This document shows positions 1 to 6,884 of a stretch of 64,000 nucleotides of DNA, piece after piece. This stretch comes from Mesorhizobium waimense (GTDB lineage: Bacteria; Pseudomonadota; Alphaproteobacteria; Rhizobiales; Rhizobiaceae), in NCBI RefSeq assembly GCF_003601975.1, contig NZ_QZWZ01000032.1:1-64000 (forward strand). The letters run 5' to 3'. Both the position numbers and the translations under genes were made by a program. Numbering within the stretch: the first letter of the stretch is position 1; the number at the start of each line of letters is the position of its first letter. Below the pieces are notes generated by a model, which saw nothing but the letters and a program-made list of their open reading frames with translations, made no database searches and was not told the origin of the DNA.

Positions 1-363
1 AAACCTTCCGCTGGCATAGCGACGCCACAGTGACGCTAGCCACCTACAATAAGCTACACGGCACGCACCGGCTGATTGCCGACGTGGTGAGTTTCCGCGG
101 ACCGCACATCAATCACCTGACGCCGCGCACGCTTGACATCGACGCCGTTCAGGTCGGCATGCCCAAACGCGGGATCACGCCCAAGGCCGTCATTGAAGGC
201 CCGCCGCGCCGCAAATGCCCGATCCTGCTTCGCCAGACCAGCTTCAAGGCGCTCGAGGAGCGGATCGAGTTCAAAGCCGCAGACGGCGGACCAGTTGAGG
301 GCAGGCACACGGCTGGGTTCGGCGAGATCGAGCAGCGTGGCGTGGCGCTCACTGCGAAGGGGC
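1..363 (+). pseudogene. hglS: 2-oxoadipate dioxygenase/decarboxylase (former DUF1338) fragment
   Basis: An open frame enters from the left edge and reads FRWHSDATV, then FRGPHINHLTPR, PILLRQTSFKALEE and GEIEQRGVALT. I recognise these as the conserved metal-binding and substrate region of the HglS family, which converts 2-oxoadipate to D-2-hydroxyglutarate in lysine catabolism. The homology stops around base 362, where the reading frame runs into Tn3 transposase sequence and ends at 386. The C-terminal part is therefore missing and the fragment is probably dead. The 5' end lies outside the window, so I cannot tell whether the front half is intact. Confidence 0.7.
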
Positions 364-705
364 GATCGAGCGCTCGCTCTTCATGATCGAATGGTACTCG
401 AGCTCGACATTGCGTCGGCGCTGCCAAGCCGGCCTCAACAAGGGCGAGGCAGCGCACAAACTCAAACGCGCCGTCTTCTTCCACGAGCGTGGCGAAATCC
501 GCGACCGGTCATTCGAAAGTCAGGCGTTCCGGGCATCGGGCCTCAATCTTGTCGTCAGCGCGATCGTCCATTGGAACACGGTCTATCTCGACCGCGCGGT
601 CACGCGGCTCAAACGAGCGTGACGGAACATTCCAGAATCGCTGTTGAAGCACATCTCGCCGCTAAGTTGGGAGCATATCAACCGGCATCTTCACCTAGGA
701 CAGTG
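362..705 (+). pseudogene. Tn3-family transposase (tnpA) C-terminal remnant
   Basis: The frame encodes FMIEW, QAGLNKGEA, GEIRDRSFESQAFRASGLN and WNTVYLDRAV, the signature end of Tn3-family DDE transposases. An in-frame TGA at 620-622 interrupts it. The same frame then continues with IPESLLKHISPLSWEHIN, which matches the usual final residues of TnpA, so the stop is a nonsense mutation in a decayed gene and not its natural end. A terminal-repeat-like sequence follows at 787-824. Only about the last 110 residues of a roughly 1000-residue protein remain. Confidence 0.8.
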
Positions 706-786
706 AGCAGCATCTGCCGGAAGGATCCAGGTCGCTCCTCCCGGCAGGGCTCCGACGTACCGCATAACGTTCCTGCTCCGTTCGAC

Positions 787-824
787 CTTAGCGTACGATT
801 TCGAACTGCTCTTGTTCCGACCCC
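787..824 (-). repeat. Tn3-family terminal inverted repeat (38 bp)
   Basis: Read on the minus strand this begins GGGGTCGGAACAAG and ends CGTACGCTAAG, exactly 38 bp. Tn3-family ends are typically 38 bp, start with GGGG and finish in an ACGCTAAG-like box. It lies about 80 bp beyond the tnpA remnant with the GGGG end facing outward (right), as expected for the right end of a transposon. No partner copy was seen in the window. Confidence 0.7.
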
Positions 825-1051
825 TATCCACCGGGACTGAAGTAGACATAAGCCTTCGCCGGGCGTAGCCGGACGGCGAATTTGTGCACATCTTGTCGCA
901 CTATTGTCCTTGGGCTCATGACAGCTGCCGGCTCGATGTCCGAGGCCCACGCCCCGTACGTGCACTACTAGGCCGGCCTCTCCCGGTCGGTTTATACGCG
1001 CGCGCGACGTTTGGGCTTGAAAAAGGACTCGAACGGCGCACACCCAAGATC
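825..1051. other. intergenic, no gene seen; one hairpin
   Basis: No convincing reading frame lies between the Tn3 end and the fic 3' end. There is a hairpin with arms TTCGCCG (855-861) and CGGCGAA (874-880). It could help terminate transcription of the leftward fic operon, but it lacks a clear U-run. The stretch 706-786 likewise holds nothing recognisable. Confidence 0.4.
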
Positions 1052-1631
1052 TCAACGAAGCAGATGACGAAGCTCCCTGACCAATCGGGTGAGATCGCCC
1101 GCGTAGCTTGCGACCATCGCCGGCAAAAATGTTTCTCTTCTGACGCGACTAAAATCCATGGGATATCCCGCGCGCTCGCCGAGCATCGCCATGAATGACA
1201 ATTGCGAACGGCCATTGCCTTCTCGGAAGGGATGGATTGCATTCAGTTCGCCCAGGAAATGGGTCGCCTCGGTCACGAAAGCCTCAGCGGTCCCCGCTCC
1301 GATCACAGACGGAAGCGCAGTGAAAAAGCCGCTTCATCTCGCCGTCGATATACTCCGGAAAGCAGAACGGATTGCCAGCCTTCGCAGTTCGCACCGTGCG
1401 GTACTTGCCAGCCCAACTGTAGACATCCTGGAACAGGTGGTAATGGACGCGGCGATAGTGGCTCGGGTCATAACGACCGCGCGGTAGCGGCTCGCCAGCC
1501 CGCAGCGTTGTCATTTCAAGCTCGAACGCCTCGAGCAATGTGGGATCGCGCAAGCCAAGCTTGTTCTTTAAGGTCGTGGTGCCTTTGTAGGCGTAGGGAT
1601 CGTCGAAGGCGTCGTAACCGACCGACATCAC
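1052..1631 (-). pseudogene. Fic/DOC-family toxin, frameshifted
   Basis: Two overlapping minus frames together make one Fic protein of about 193 residues. The first (1631 to about 1325) reads AYKGTTTLKNKLG, then VHYHLFQDVYSWAGKYR and PFCFPEYIDGEMKRLF. The second (ending at 1052) carries SVIGAGTAEAF and the catalytic motif HPFREGNGRSQ. They are joined by a single extra base in a run of five A's (plus strand 1323-1327). With one A fewer the protein reads through as RLFTALPSVIGAG. Fic enzymes transfer AMP or a related group to target proteins. The start GTG at 1631 overlaps the stop of the antitoxin gene (GTGA), so the two are translationally coupled. A homopolymer sequencing error is a real alternative to true inactivation. 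Confidence 0.8.
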
Positions 1632-1837
1632 CCGCGTGACTTGGCGTCCTGATAAGCGCGGATAATCTCAGCCCGCTGATCGTCAGGCGAAAGCTTGCGC
1701 TTCTTCAGATCCGCGAGACGCTTGCGGCTAGCCGCGCTCAAGTTGATGCCTTCGACGGCTGTGATCGCCGCGAATGTGCGCTGTCCGAGGATATGGCTGG
1801 GCGCGTTAGGCGTCAGACCCTTGGTGGTTTTCTTCAT
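1628..1837 (-). CDS. Fic-associated antitoxin candidate
   Basis: A 69-residue protein directly upstream of, and overlapping by 4 bases, the Fic gene. It contains FAAITAVEGINLS followed by a basic helix and LSPDDQRAEIIRAYQ, which resembles the short helical antitoxins that occupy the Fic active site. The exact S/T-x-x-x-E inhibitory motif is not perfectly present: the nearest match is TAVEG, one residue shorter. Gene order (small protein first, Fic second) supports the role more than the sequence does. If Fic is really inactive, this partner is now orphaned. Confidence 0.6.
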   Translation of the reverse strand: MKKTTKGLTPNAPSHILGQRTFAAITAVEGINLSAASRKRLADLKKRKLSPDDQRAEIIRAYQDAKSRG

Positions 1838-1869
1838 GCTTCCCCTGTCATCGACGGCGACACGACCAA

Positions 1870-2076
1870 CTAGCGGTCGAGCAGCTTACGCGCCTGTGAA
1901 ATGCGGTCCTTGAGCCCGGCCTGGAAGCTTGGGTCACGTCTGCGGGTCTCAATATGGGTGGTTATCGCTGCCCGAATAATATCGGACACGGGCCGATTTT
2001 CAACGCTGGCGACCATCTCCAGGGCCTGAGCCTGCTCTTCGGATAGGCGGACAGTCATCGCTTTAGCTTGTTTCAT
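1870..2076 (-). CDS. ribbon-helix-helix (CopG/Arc-type) DNA-binding protein
   Basis: About 68 residues starting MKQAKAMTVRLSEEQAQAL. The pattern of a short beta strand (AMTVRLS) followed by two helices (ENRPVSDIIRAAITTHIE) is that of RHH repressors and antitoxins. I chose the ATG at 2076 because the residues before it in the longer frame (start 2118) look unconserved. It lies between the Fic pair and a divergent ubiquitin-like operon. The octamer repeats at 2114-2141 sit in that divergent gap, so this protein could bind them, but this is inference. No toxin partner directly follows it. Confidence 0.65.
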   Translation of the reverse strand: MKQAKAMTVRLSEEQAQALEMVASVENRPVSDIIRAAITTHIETRRRDPSFQAGLKDRISQARKLLDR

Positions 2077-2113
2077 GGCGCTGTTTTGCACCAAAACAAG
2101 CCTATTGTCAACC

Positions 2114-2141
2114 ATCATGGTATCATGGTATCACGGTATCA
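2114..2141. promoter_or_regulatory. 8-bp direct repeats, putative operator
   Basis: The octamer ATCATGGT occurs at 2114-2121 and 2122-2129, as ATCACGGT at 2130-2137, and partly as ATCA from 2138. The array lies in the short divergent gap between the RHH gene (minus) and the Ubl gene (plus), about 17 bp before the latter's ATG. Direct repeats with a period near one helical turn are typical RHH or CopG operators. The position suits control of both flanking transcripts. Confidence 0.5.
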
Positions 2142-2157
2142 ATTCATGGAGGTGACG

Positions 2158-2433
2158 ATGAGCGAAATACTGAATGACGAGCACGGGCGTCCCGACCGTC
2201 CCAAGATGTTCGAGATCAAGATAGATCGCATGAACTACAAGGTCCCCGAGGCGGTTCTGACGGGAGCGCAGTTGCGGCAGTTGCCGGAGCCCGACATTGG
2301 GCCGGATCGCGATCTCTTCGAGGTCGTGCCGGGCGGATCCGACGTAAAGATCGAGGCTGGCGCGAAGGTCGAGATGCGCAATGGTCTGCGCTTTTTCACG
2401 GCGCCGGCGCAGATCAATCCTGGCCGTGGGTGA
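2158..2433 (+). CDS. ubiquitin-like protein (multiubiquitin-type domain)
   Basis: A 91-residue protein with a single beta-grasp domain: FEIKIDRMNYKVPEAVLTGAQLRQL, then DLFEVVPGG, KIEAGAKVEMRNGLRFFTAP, ending INPGRG. This is the pattern of the prokaryotic multiubiquitin family, whose members are encoded beside E1, E2 and JAB genes. It would be the modifier that is adenylated at its C-terminal glycine by the E1 two genes downstream. I chose the ATG at 2158 because GGAGGTGA lies 6 bases before it. An ATG at 2149 is possible. The terminal Arg-Gly after Pro-Gly might need no trimming, or might be cut by the JAB domain. First gene of a five-gene operon. Confidence 0.8.
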   Translation: MSEILNDEHGRPDRPKMFEIKIDRMNYKVPEAVLTGAQLRQLPEPDIGPDRDLFEVVPGGSDVKIEAGAKVEMRNGLRFFTAPAQINPGRG

Positions 2434-2445
2434 GGGAAGGCGACG

Positions 2446-2835
2446 ATGCTGCCAGCGGTCGACCAGGACTATCTGCAGGCGCGGGCGCCGGGCCATAGCG
2501 TTTCGCTCGATGGCGGCATGATCGCTATCATTATCCCATCCTTTCCGCTGCCGTCCGGATTCACGGCGGTCGCAGCTGATCTCCTGCTGCGGCTGTCGCC
2601 CGGGTACCCGGATGTTGCACCAGACATGTGGTGGTTTGAGCCTGCGGTGCGCCGTACGGATGGGCAGGTGATCGAGGCGACCCAGTCGCAGGAGGCCTAT
2701 CTCGGCCGTACATGGCAGCGTTGGTCGCGCCACTTTCAGGCTGGACAGTGGCGGTCCGGCATCGACTCGCTCGAAAGCTACCTGACGCTCGTTAGGAAGG
2801 AACTTGACGTTGCCGGGAGGGCGCGCGCCGCATGA
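2446..2835 (+). CDS. E2/UBC-like protein without cysteine (Prok-E2_E type)
   Basis: A 129-residue protein with the features of bacterial E2-like folds encoded in multiubiquitin operons: MIAIIIPSFPLPSGF, LLLRLSPGYPDVAPDMWWF (matching the UBC core sheet), YLGRTWQRWSRHF and GIDSLESYLTLVRKEL. It would accept the Ubl from the E1 or position targets. The translated sequence contains no cysteine at all, so a classical thioester cannot form. Ser, Thr or His residues near W-Q-R-W-S-R-H-F are candidates for an alternative nucleophile. A ribosome site (GGGAAGG) precedes the ATG, and the stop overlaps the next start (ATGA). Confidence 0.75.
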   Translation: MLPAVDQDYLQARAPGHSVSLDGGMIAIIIPSFPLPSGFTAVAADLLLRLSPGYPDVAPDMWWFEPAVRRTDGQVIEATQSQEAYLGRTWQRWSRHFQAGQWRSGIDSLESYLTLVRKELDVAGRARAA

Positions 2836-4217
2836 TCACCACCTTGGTTCTTCCGGGCTCGCTCGCCGACGAGATCACGACCGCCTCGCGCAACCCGCTT
2901 GAATGCGCAGCGGTCCTTCTTGCGCGGCGTATCGACACTGGCGCAGAGGTTCGTCTTCTTGGGCGATCTCTGCACTGGGTGCCGCAGGCGGCCTATTGCG
3001 AGCAGAGTTCGCACCACATGCTGATCCGCTCAGAAGGCTATGTCGGCGCGCTCGGCGCTGCCGAAAAAGACGGTGCGGTCCCGATCTGGTTTCACACCCA
3101 TCCCGGCGAAGAGGGCGTCCCGCTGCCGAGCCCCCACGACCGACAGGTCGACCGTGAAATCGGTGATCTCTTTCAACTGCGCAGCGGCTCTGGCGTATAC
3201 GCGACGCTGATAGCGTCACCACGTGGCGAGAGCTTTGTCTTCAGCGGCGAGGTCACGCCTGAAGACGGCGAGACGGCGCCGATTGGTCGCGTGTGGATGG
3301 TCGGCGATCGCTGGCGCCTTCTGCCGAGTTTCGCGAGCCAAGTCGCGACGCCAAACGCAATCTTCGATCGCAATGTGCGCGCTTTTGGCCCCGATATTCA
3401 ATGTGTGCTCGGCGATATTCGGGTTGCCATTGTCGGCGCCGGCGGCACCGGGTCGGCCGTCGCTGAACAGCTTGTTCGGCTCGGCGTGAGACATCTCCTA
3501 CTGATCGACAACGATACCCTGTCGGCGAGCAACGTCACTCGCGTGTATGGCTCTACACCGCGGGAAGTCGGCCAGCCGAAGGTGGATGTGCTGGCGGCGC
3601 ATCTGACGCGGATCGCTCCCGAACTTCGCTGTTCAACGATCCAGGGCATGGTGACGGTCAAGCATGTTGCCCAGGCCCTTCGGGCAAGCGATCTCGTCTT
3701 CGGCTGTACCGATGACAACGCAGGCCGGCTCGTCTTGTCGCGACTGTCGACCTTCCTGTTGACCCCGGTGATTGACGTGGGCGTTTTGCTCAGCAGCGAT
3801 CGTAGAGGGGTGTTGACCGGCATTGACGGCCGGATAACGACGCTAACGGCCGGCGCGGCTTGCCTCGTCTGCCGCGGTCGGGTCGATATGGCACGTGCGG
3901 CCGCCGAGATGCGCACGCCCGAGGAGCGGCAGCGATTGGCAGACGAGGGCTACGCACCGGCCTTGGGCCAGGTCGAACCGGCGGTCGTTGCCTTCACGAC
4001 CGCAGTTGCCGCCGCCGCAGTCAACGAACTGCTCGATCGCCTGATCGGCTACGGTCCGCCTGAGCGACCGACCGAGACGTTGCTGAGGCTTCACGAGCGC
4101 GAGATCTCGACCAATGAGGCCCTATCGCGCCAGGGCCACTATTGCCATGTGGCCCAGGGCAAGTGGGGGGCGGGAGATGAGGAGCCGTTCCTAGGCCAGT
4201 TGTGGGGCACGGCATGA
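2832..4217 (+). CDS. JAB/MPN metalloprotease - E1 (ThiF-type) fusion
   Basis: A 461-residue two-domain enzyme. Residues about 1-150 form a JAB/JAMM isopeptidase with a complete zinc motif: Glu24, His88-x-His90, Ser100-x-x-Asp103. Residues about 195-440 form an E1-like adenylation domain with GAGGTG at 202-207, LLLIDNDTL after it, and the Cys pair of ACLVC. A further Cys lies in GHYCHVAQG near the C-terminus and may complete a zinc site or serve as catalytic Cys. The E1 half would adenylate the Ubl C-terminus; the JAB half would mature or remove the modifier. It overlaps both neighbours by 4 bases, implying translational coupling and fixed stoichiometry. Confidence 0.85.
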   Translation: MITTLVLPGSLADEITTASRNPLECAAVLLARRIDTGAEVRLLGRSLHWVPQAAYCEQSSHHMLIRSEGYVGALGAAEKDGAVPIWFHTHPGEEGVPLPSPHDRQVDREIGDLFQLRSGSGVYATLIASPRGESFVFSGEVTPEDGETAPIGRVWMVGDRWRLLPSFASQVATPNAIFDRNVRAFGPDIQCVLGDIRVAIVGAGGTGSAVAEQLVRLGVRHLLLIDNDTLSASNVTRVYGSTPREVGQPKVDVLAAHLTRIAPELRCSTIQGMVTVKHVAQALRASDLVFGCTDDNAGRLVLSRLSTFLLTPVIDVGVLLSSDRRGVLTGIDGRITTLTAGAACLVCRGRVDMARAAAEMRTPEERQRLADEGYAPALGQVEPAVVAFTTAVAAAAVNELLDRLIGYGPPERPTETLLRLHEREISTNEALSRQGHYCHVAQGKWGAGDEEPFLGQLWGTA

Positions 4218-4549
4218 AGATTTCCTGGTGGCAATGGCTTCCGATCTGGCGCTGGCGCGTGGTCGGTGCGACCGAGTCCGCCGACGAGGTGCCGGACAGG
4301 TTGCCGCGCAACGGTGTCGCGCTCATTGGCAACGTCAATCGAACCAAGTGGATCGTCTTCGATTGCCCTTGTCGGACTGGACATCGGATCATGCTCAACG
4401 CCGATCCAAGTCGGCGGCCCTACTGGACGTTGAACCAAGTCGTTCGACTGACCATTTCTCCAAGTGTGGACTTCAAAGGAAGTCAACGACGGTGTCATTA
4501 CTTCATTCGTAACGGCAGGATTGCCTGGGCTAAGGATAGCGACCGATGA
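4214..4549 (+). CDS. DUF6527-family small zinc-ribbon-like protein
   Basis: A 111-residue protein with Trp-rich N-terminus (WWQWLPIWRWR) and paired metal-ligand-like residues: Cys51-x-Cys53 with His57, and Cys94-His95. CPCRTGHRIML and PYWTL, LTISPSVDF are typical of DUF6527, a family I know from the same ubiquitin-like operons. Its biochemical role is not established. A zinc-ribbon adaptor or target-recognition (E3-like) role is speculation. Start chosen at ATG 4214, overlapping the E1 stop by 4 bases; the longer frame from 4202 would overlap further. Confidence 0.7.
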   Translation: MKISWWQWLPIWRWRVVGATESADEVPDRLPRNGVALIGNVNRTKWIVFDCPCRTGHRIMLNADPSRRPYWTLNQVVRLTISPSVDFKGSQRRCHYFIRNGRIAWAKDSDR

Positions 4550-5441
4550 ACGATAGCGGAGAGGCAGCCGAAGAGCCGCAACCAACTACGCCGCAGCCGC
4601 CGCGTGCGATCGAAAAGACACCAATGTACACGGCGATGAATGCGGCGCGCTATCAACGGCAAACGCTCATCCGCGACATCGAAAGGGATCAGCCCAAATT
4701 GATCTGCTACGTCGCCGGCAACAAGGCGGCTGTCGACCGCATCGATACGCTTGGCTTCGTCGACATGCTTCACAACATCAATCCTGGCGACCCCATCGAT
4801 CTCCTGCTGCATACGCCCGGCGGCGACATTGATGCAGCCGAAAAGCTAATCACGCTGGTCAGGAGCGCGGCCGGCGAGGATGGGCAACTAAGGGTCATCG
4901 TGCCTGATTATGCCAAGAGTGCCGGAACATTAATGGCGCTCGGCGCCAACACGATCGTGATGAGCGACTCGTCCGAACTCGGACCGATCGATCCTCAGGT
5001 CTCATCCAAGGACGGCAACGGCTCCGACGTAGTCTATTCCGTTTTGACCTATCTGAACGCCTATGACGCGGCAAAAAAGGCACTTCGCGAAGCACCTGGC
5101 GTCTTACGGATCGGATCACCTTCGAAAAATTCGACCCCACGATCGTGCGCAAGTTCCAGTCGGTCAGGGACCGGGCGCGGTCCTTCGCCGAAAATCTGCT
5201 CAAACGGCGGGGCAAGAATTTCTCGAAAATCACCACCGAATTGATGGACGTCGCCAAATATCAGTCGCATGCTCAGATGATCGGCTGGGAAGCCGCGACC
5301 GAGATCGGGTTGACGATCGAATACATGCCAGCAACCGACGTGGTCTGGCGCAAATATTGGGCGCTTTACTGCCATTTGCGTCTGGCCATCGAGAGCGAGC
5401 AACGGATTTTCGAATCGAATTATGTGTCGCTGCTGCTCTAG
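4546..5441 (+). pseudogene. SDH/ClpP-type serine protease, frameshifted (possible recoding)
   Basis: The first frame (4546-5244) encodes IDLLLHTPGGDIDAAEKL, VIVPDYAKSAGTLMALGA (probable nucleophile Ser125) and DSSELGPIDPQ. These are the hallmarks of serine dehydrogenase proteinases (SDH_sah), ClpP-fold proteases found with bacterial ubiquitin-like genes. Homology then moves to the -1 frame with FEKFDPTIVRKF, SVRDRARSFAENLLKR and EIGLTIEYM, ending at 5441. The joined product would be about 298 residues. The apparent switch lies near 5095-5103. About 20 bases upstream, GCA-AAA-AAG at 5071-5079 forms a classical A-AAA-AAG slippery heptamer in the right phase for a -1 shift, and frame -1 is open from there. 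So either simple decay (one lost base) or programmed frameshifting is possible. Confidence 0.7.
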
Positions 5442-5519
5442 GGTCGCAAAGCCCAGTGATGCGCTTGCCAGAGTCTGTGAGCGTGCAGCACCACGGTTGT
5501 ATGCCTCGTCGCTTGCGAA

Positions 5520-5790
5520 GGCGATGGAATGGACGATCTCGATCGAGGGAAGAACGACTTCGGTCCGCGGTGCGATCGTCAACTACGGCAAACGCTACCG
5601 AGCCGGCCTTCGTCGCTACCATTCTTGCCGAGTCGGCGGTCAACTTGCTGGTCGCCAAACGTATGGTGAAAAAGCAACAAATGCGATGGTCTGATCATGG
5701 AGCCCACATGCTCATGCAGGTGCGAACCGCCAAAAAGAATGGGGAGCTTCGCGACCGACTTCGCGCGAGATTTCCACAGTCAGAGCCGCA
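5520..5790 (+). pseudogene. transposase C-terminal remnant (ISKra4-like)
   Basis: Split across two frames, the sequence reads GAIVNYGKRYRAGL and then AESAVNLLVAKRMVKKQQ, MRWSDHGAHMLMQVRT. This resembles the tail of ISKra4-type transposases, which carry NYG.RYRAG, ESAVN..V..RM.KKQQMRW and GAH..QVR. At least one frameshift lies near 5610. Nothing upstream is long enough to be an active element. It directly follows the ubiquitin-like operon and may mark where that operon's downstream neighbours were lost. Confidence 0.55.
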
Positions 5791-6152
5791 GGTGCCTTCA
5801 CTGTTCAAGCCCAGACCGCCTCTACTTCGAGCCGCATAACCCCAGAGAAGTTGCCGGTCTCTGGCCGTGTGAGATGACCAACAGTGCCGCCGAACGCCGA
5901 ACGTGCGATCCGCCGCTGACGCTCGACGCTGTGCTCCTGTCGCAGTCGTAAGGTGTAATCGGCGTTTCACCTTCGCCCGGCGTCTGGCGTCTCTCGACCT
6001 CGTATAGCACTTCGAACAACTTGAGCGCCTGCAGCGGCGGGCCGCCGGATTTCTTTCTTCTAATTAACATCGTCGGGGTCGTCGGTTCAACCCCGTCGAG
6101 AGAGGTTTTAGGGTCGTGCGTTTGAATGATCCGAGAAAGCCAGCAGAGCTCA
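5791..6152. other. intergenic, no gene seen
   Basis: Between the transposase remnant and the 3' end of the TetR gene I see only short frames without recognisable motifs. The minus-strand frame ending NFSGVMRLEVEAVW looks like IS-flanking debris. No promoter or terminator stands out. Confidence 0.35.
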
Positions 6153-6770
6153 TCAGCTGTTAGCGGCAGCGAGACCGTGCATAACGAGATCGAGATGGGC
6201 TTCGATATACCTCGGCGTTTCGAGATCAAGACGACCGTCGTGCATCAATGTTTCGACGATCAAGGACAACGCAGGCGCAAGTATGACGCGTGCAACCGCC
6301 GCAGACCCGTCCCGAAACTCACCCTGACGGACACCTTCGTCGATGAGCGCCTGCGTCATGGCGAGGATCGGCTCAATGAGTTCGACGTGATGCGCATCAA
6401 TGAGCTGGGGAAAACGTACGCCCTCAGAAATGGCGAAGCGGAGCAATTCCCGGGTTCTGCGATCCCCCATAACGTGTTCGTAGAAAAGCAGGATCAATGA
6501 CCTGAGCCGCTCGGCGTAACTTCCCGTCAGATCCTTGGCGTCGGCTAGAACGTCCTCGAACGGTACCGCGATATGCCGTGCCATGGCAGAAAACAGAATT
6601 TCCTTAGTGGGGAAGTAGACGTAGACCGTCCCCTTTGTCACGCCTACCCGTGCGGCGATATCTTCCACGCGCGCCGCCGTGTAGCCTTGCTCGATAAATT
6701 CCTCAAATGCAGCATCGAGGATCTGGGCAGGCCGGAGGGCCTTCTGTTCAGCGCGCGTCAGCTTGTTCAT
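6153..6770 (-). CDS. TetR/AcrR-family transcriptional regulator
   Basis: A 205-residue regulator starting MNKLTRAEQKALRPAQIL. The N-terminal helix-turn-helix is clear: AFEEFIEQGYTAARVEDIAARVGVTKGTVYVYFPTKE, the standard TetR DNA-binding segment at residues about 17-60. The rest is the helical ligand-binding domain (RELLRFAISEGVRFPQL). It is transcribed away from the RND efflux operon, with a perfect palindrome in the shared gap. It is therefore very likely the local repressor, released by a pump substrate. I chose ATG 6770 because residues upstream in the longer frame look non-coding and would cover the operator. Confidence 0.85.
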   Translation of the reverse strand: MNKLTRAEQKALRPAQILDAAFEEFIEQGYTAARVEDIAARVGVTKGTVYVYFPTKEILFSAMARHIAVPFEDVLADAKDLTGSYAERLRSLILLFYEHVMGDRRTRELLRFAISEGVRFPQLIDAHHVELIEPILAMTQALIDEGVRQGEFRDGSAAVARVILAPALSLIVETLMHDGRLDLETPRYIEAHLDLVMHGLAAANS

Positions 6771-6826
6771 GTTCACATTACCTAACCAAGAGATCCTATA
6801 GGGCCTAACACGTCGTAAATATTTCA

Positions 6827-6855
6827 TTGACTTTCTGGTAAGTCAACCGTAATCA
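6827..6855 (+). promoter_or_regulatory. TetR operator palindrome overlapping a sigma70-like promoter
   Basis: Arms TTGACTT (6827-6833) and AAGTCAA (6840-6846) form a perfect 7-bp inverted repeat around TCTGGT. The left arm doubles as a -35 box (TTGACT), and TAATCA at 6850-6855 lies 17 bp further on as a -10. The layout means repressor binding would block the promoter of the efflux operon starting at 6885. The regulator gene diverges from the same 114-bp gap. Confidence 0.6.
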
Positions 6856-6884
6856 GCTGGAAAAAGCGACTTGAGAGGCGAATT

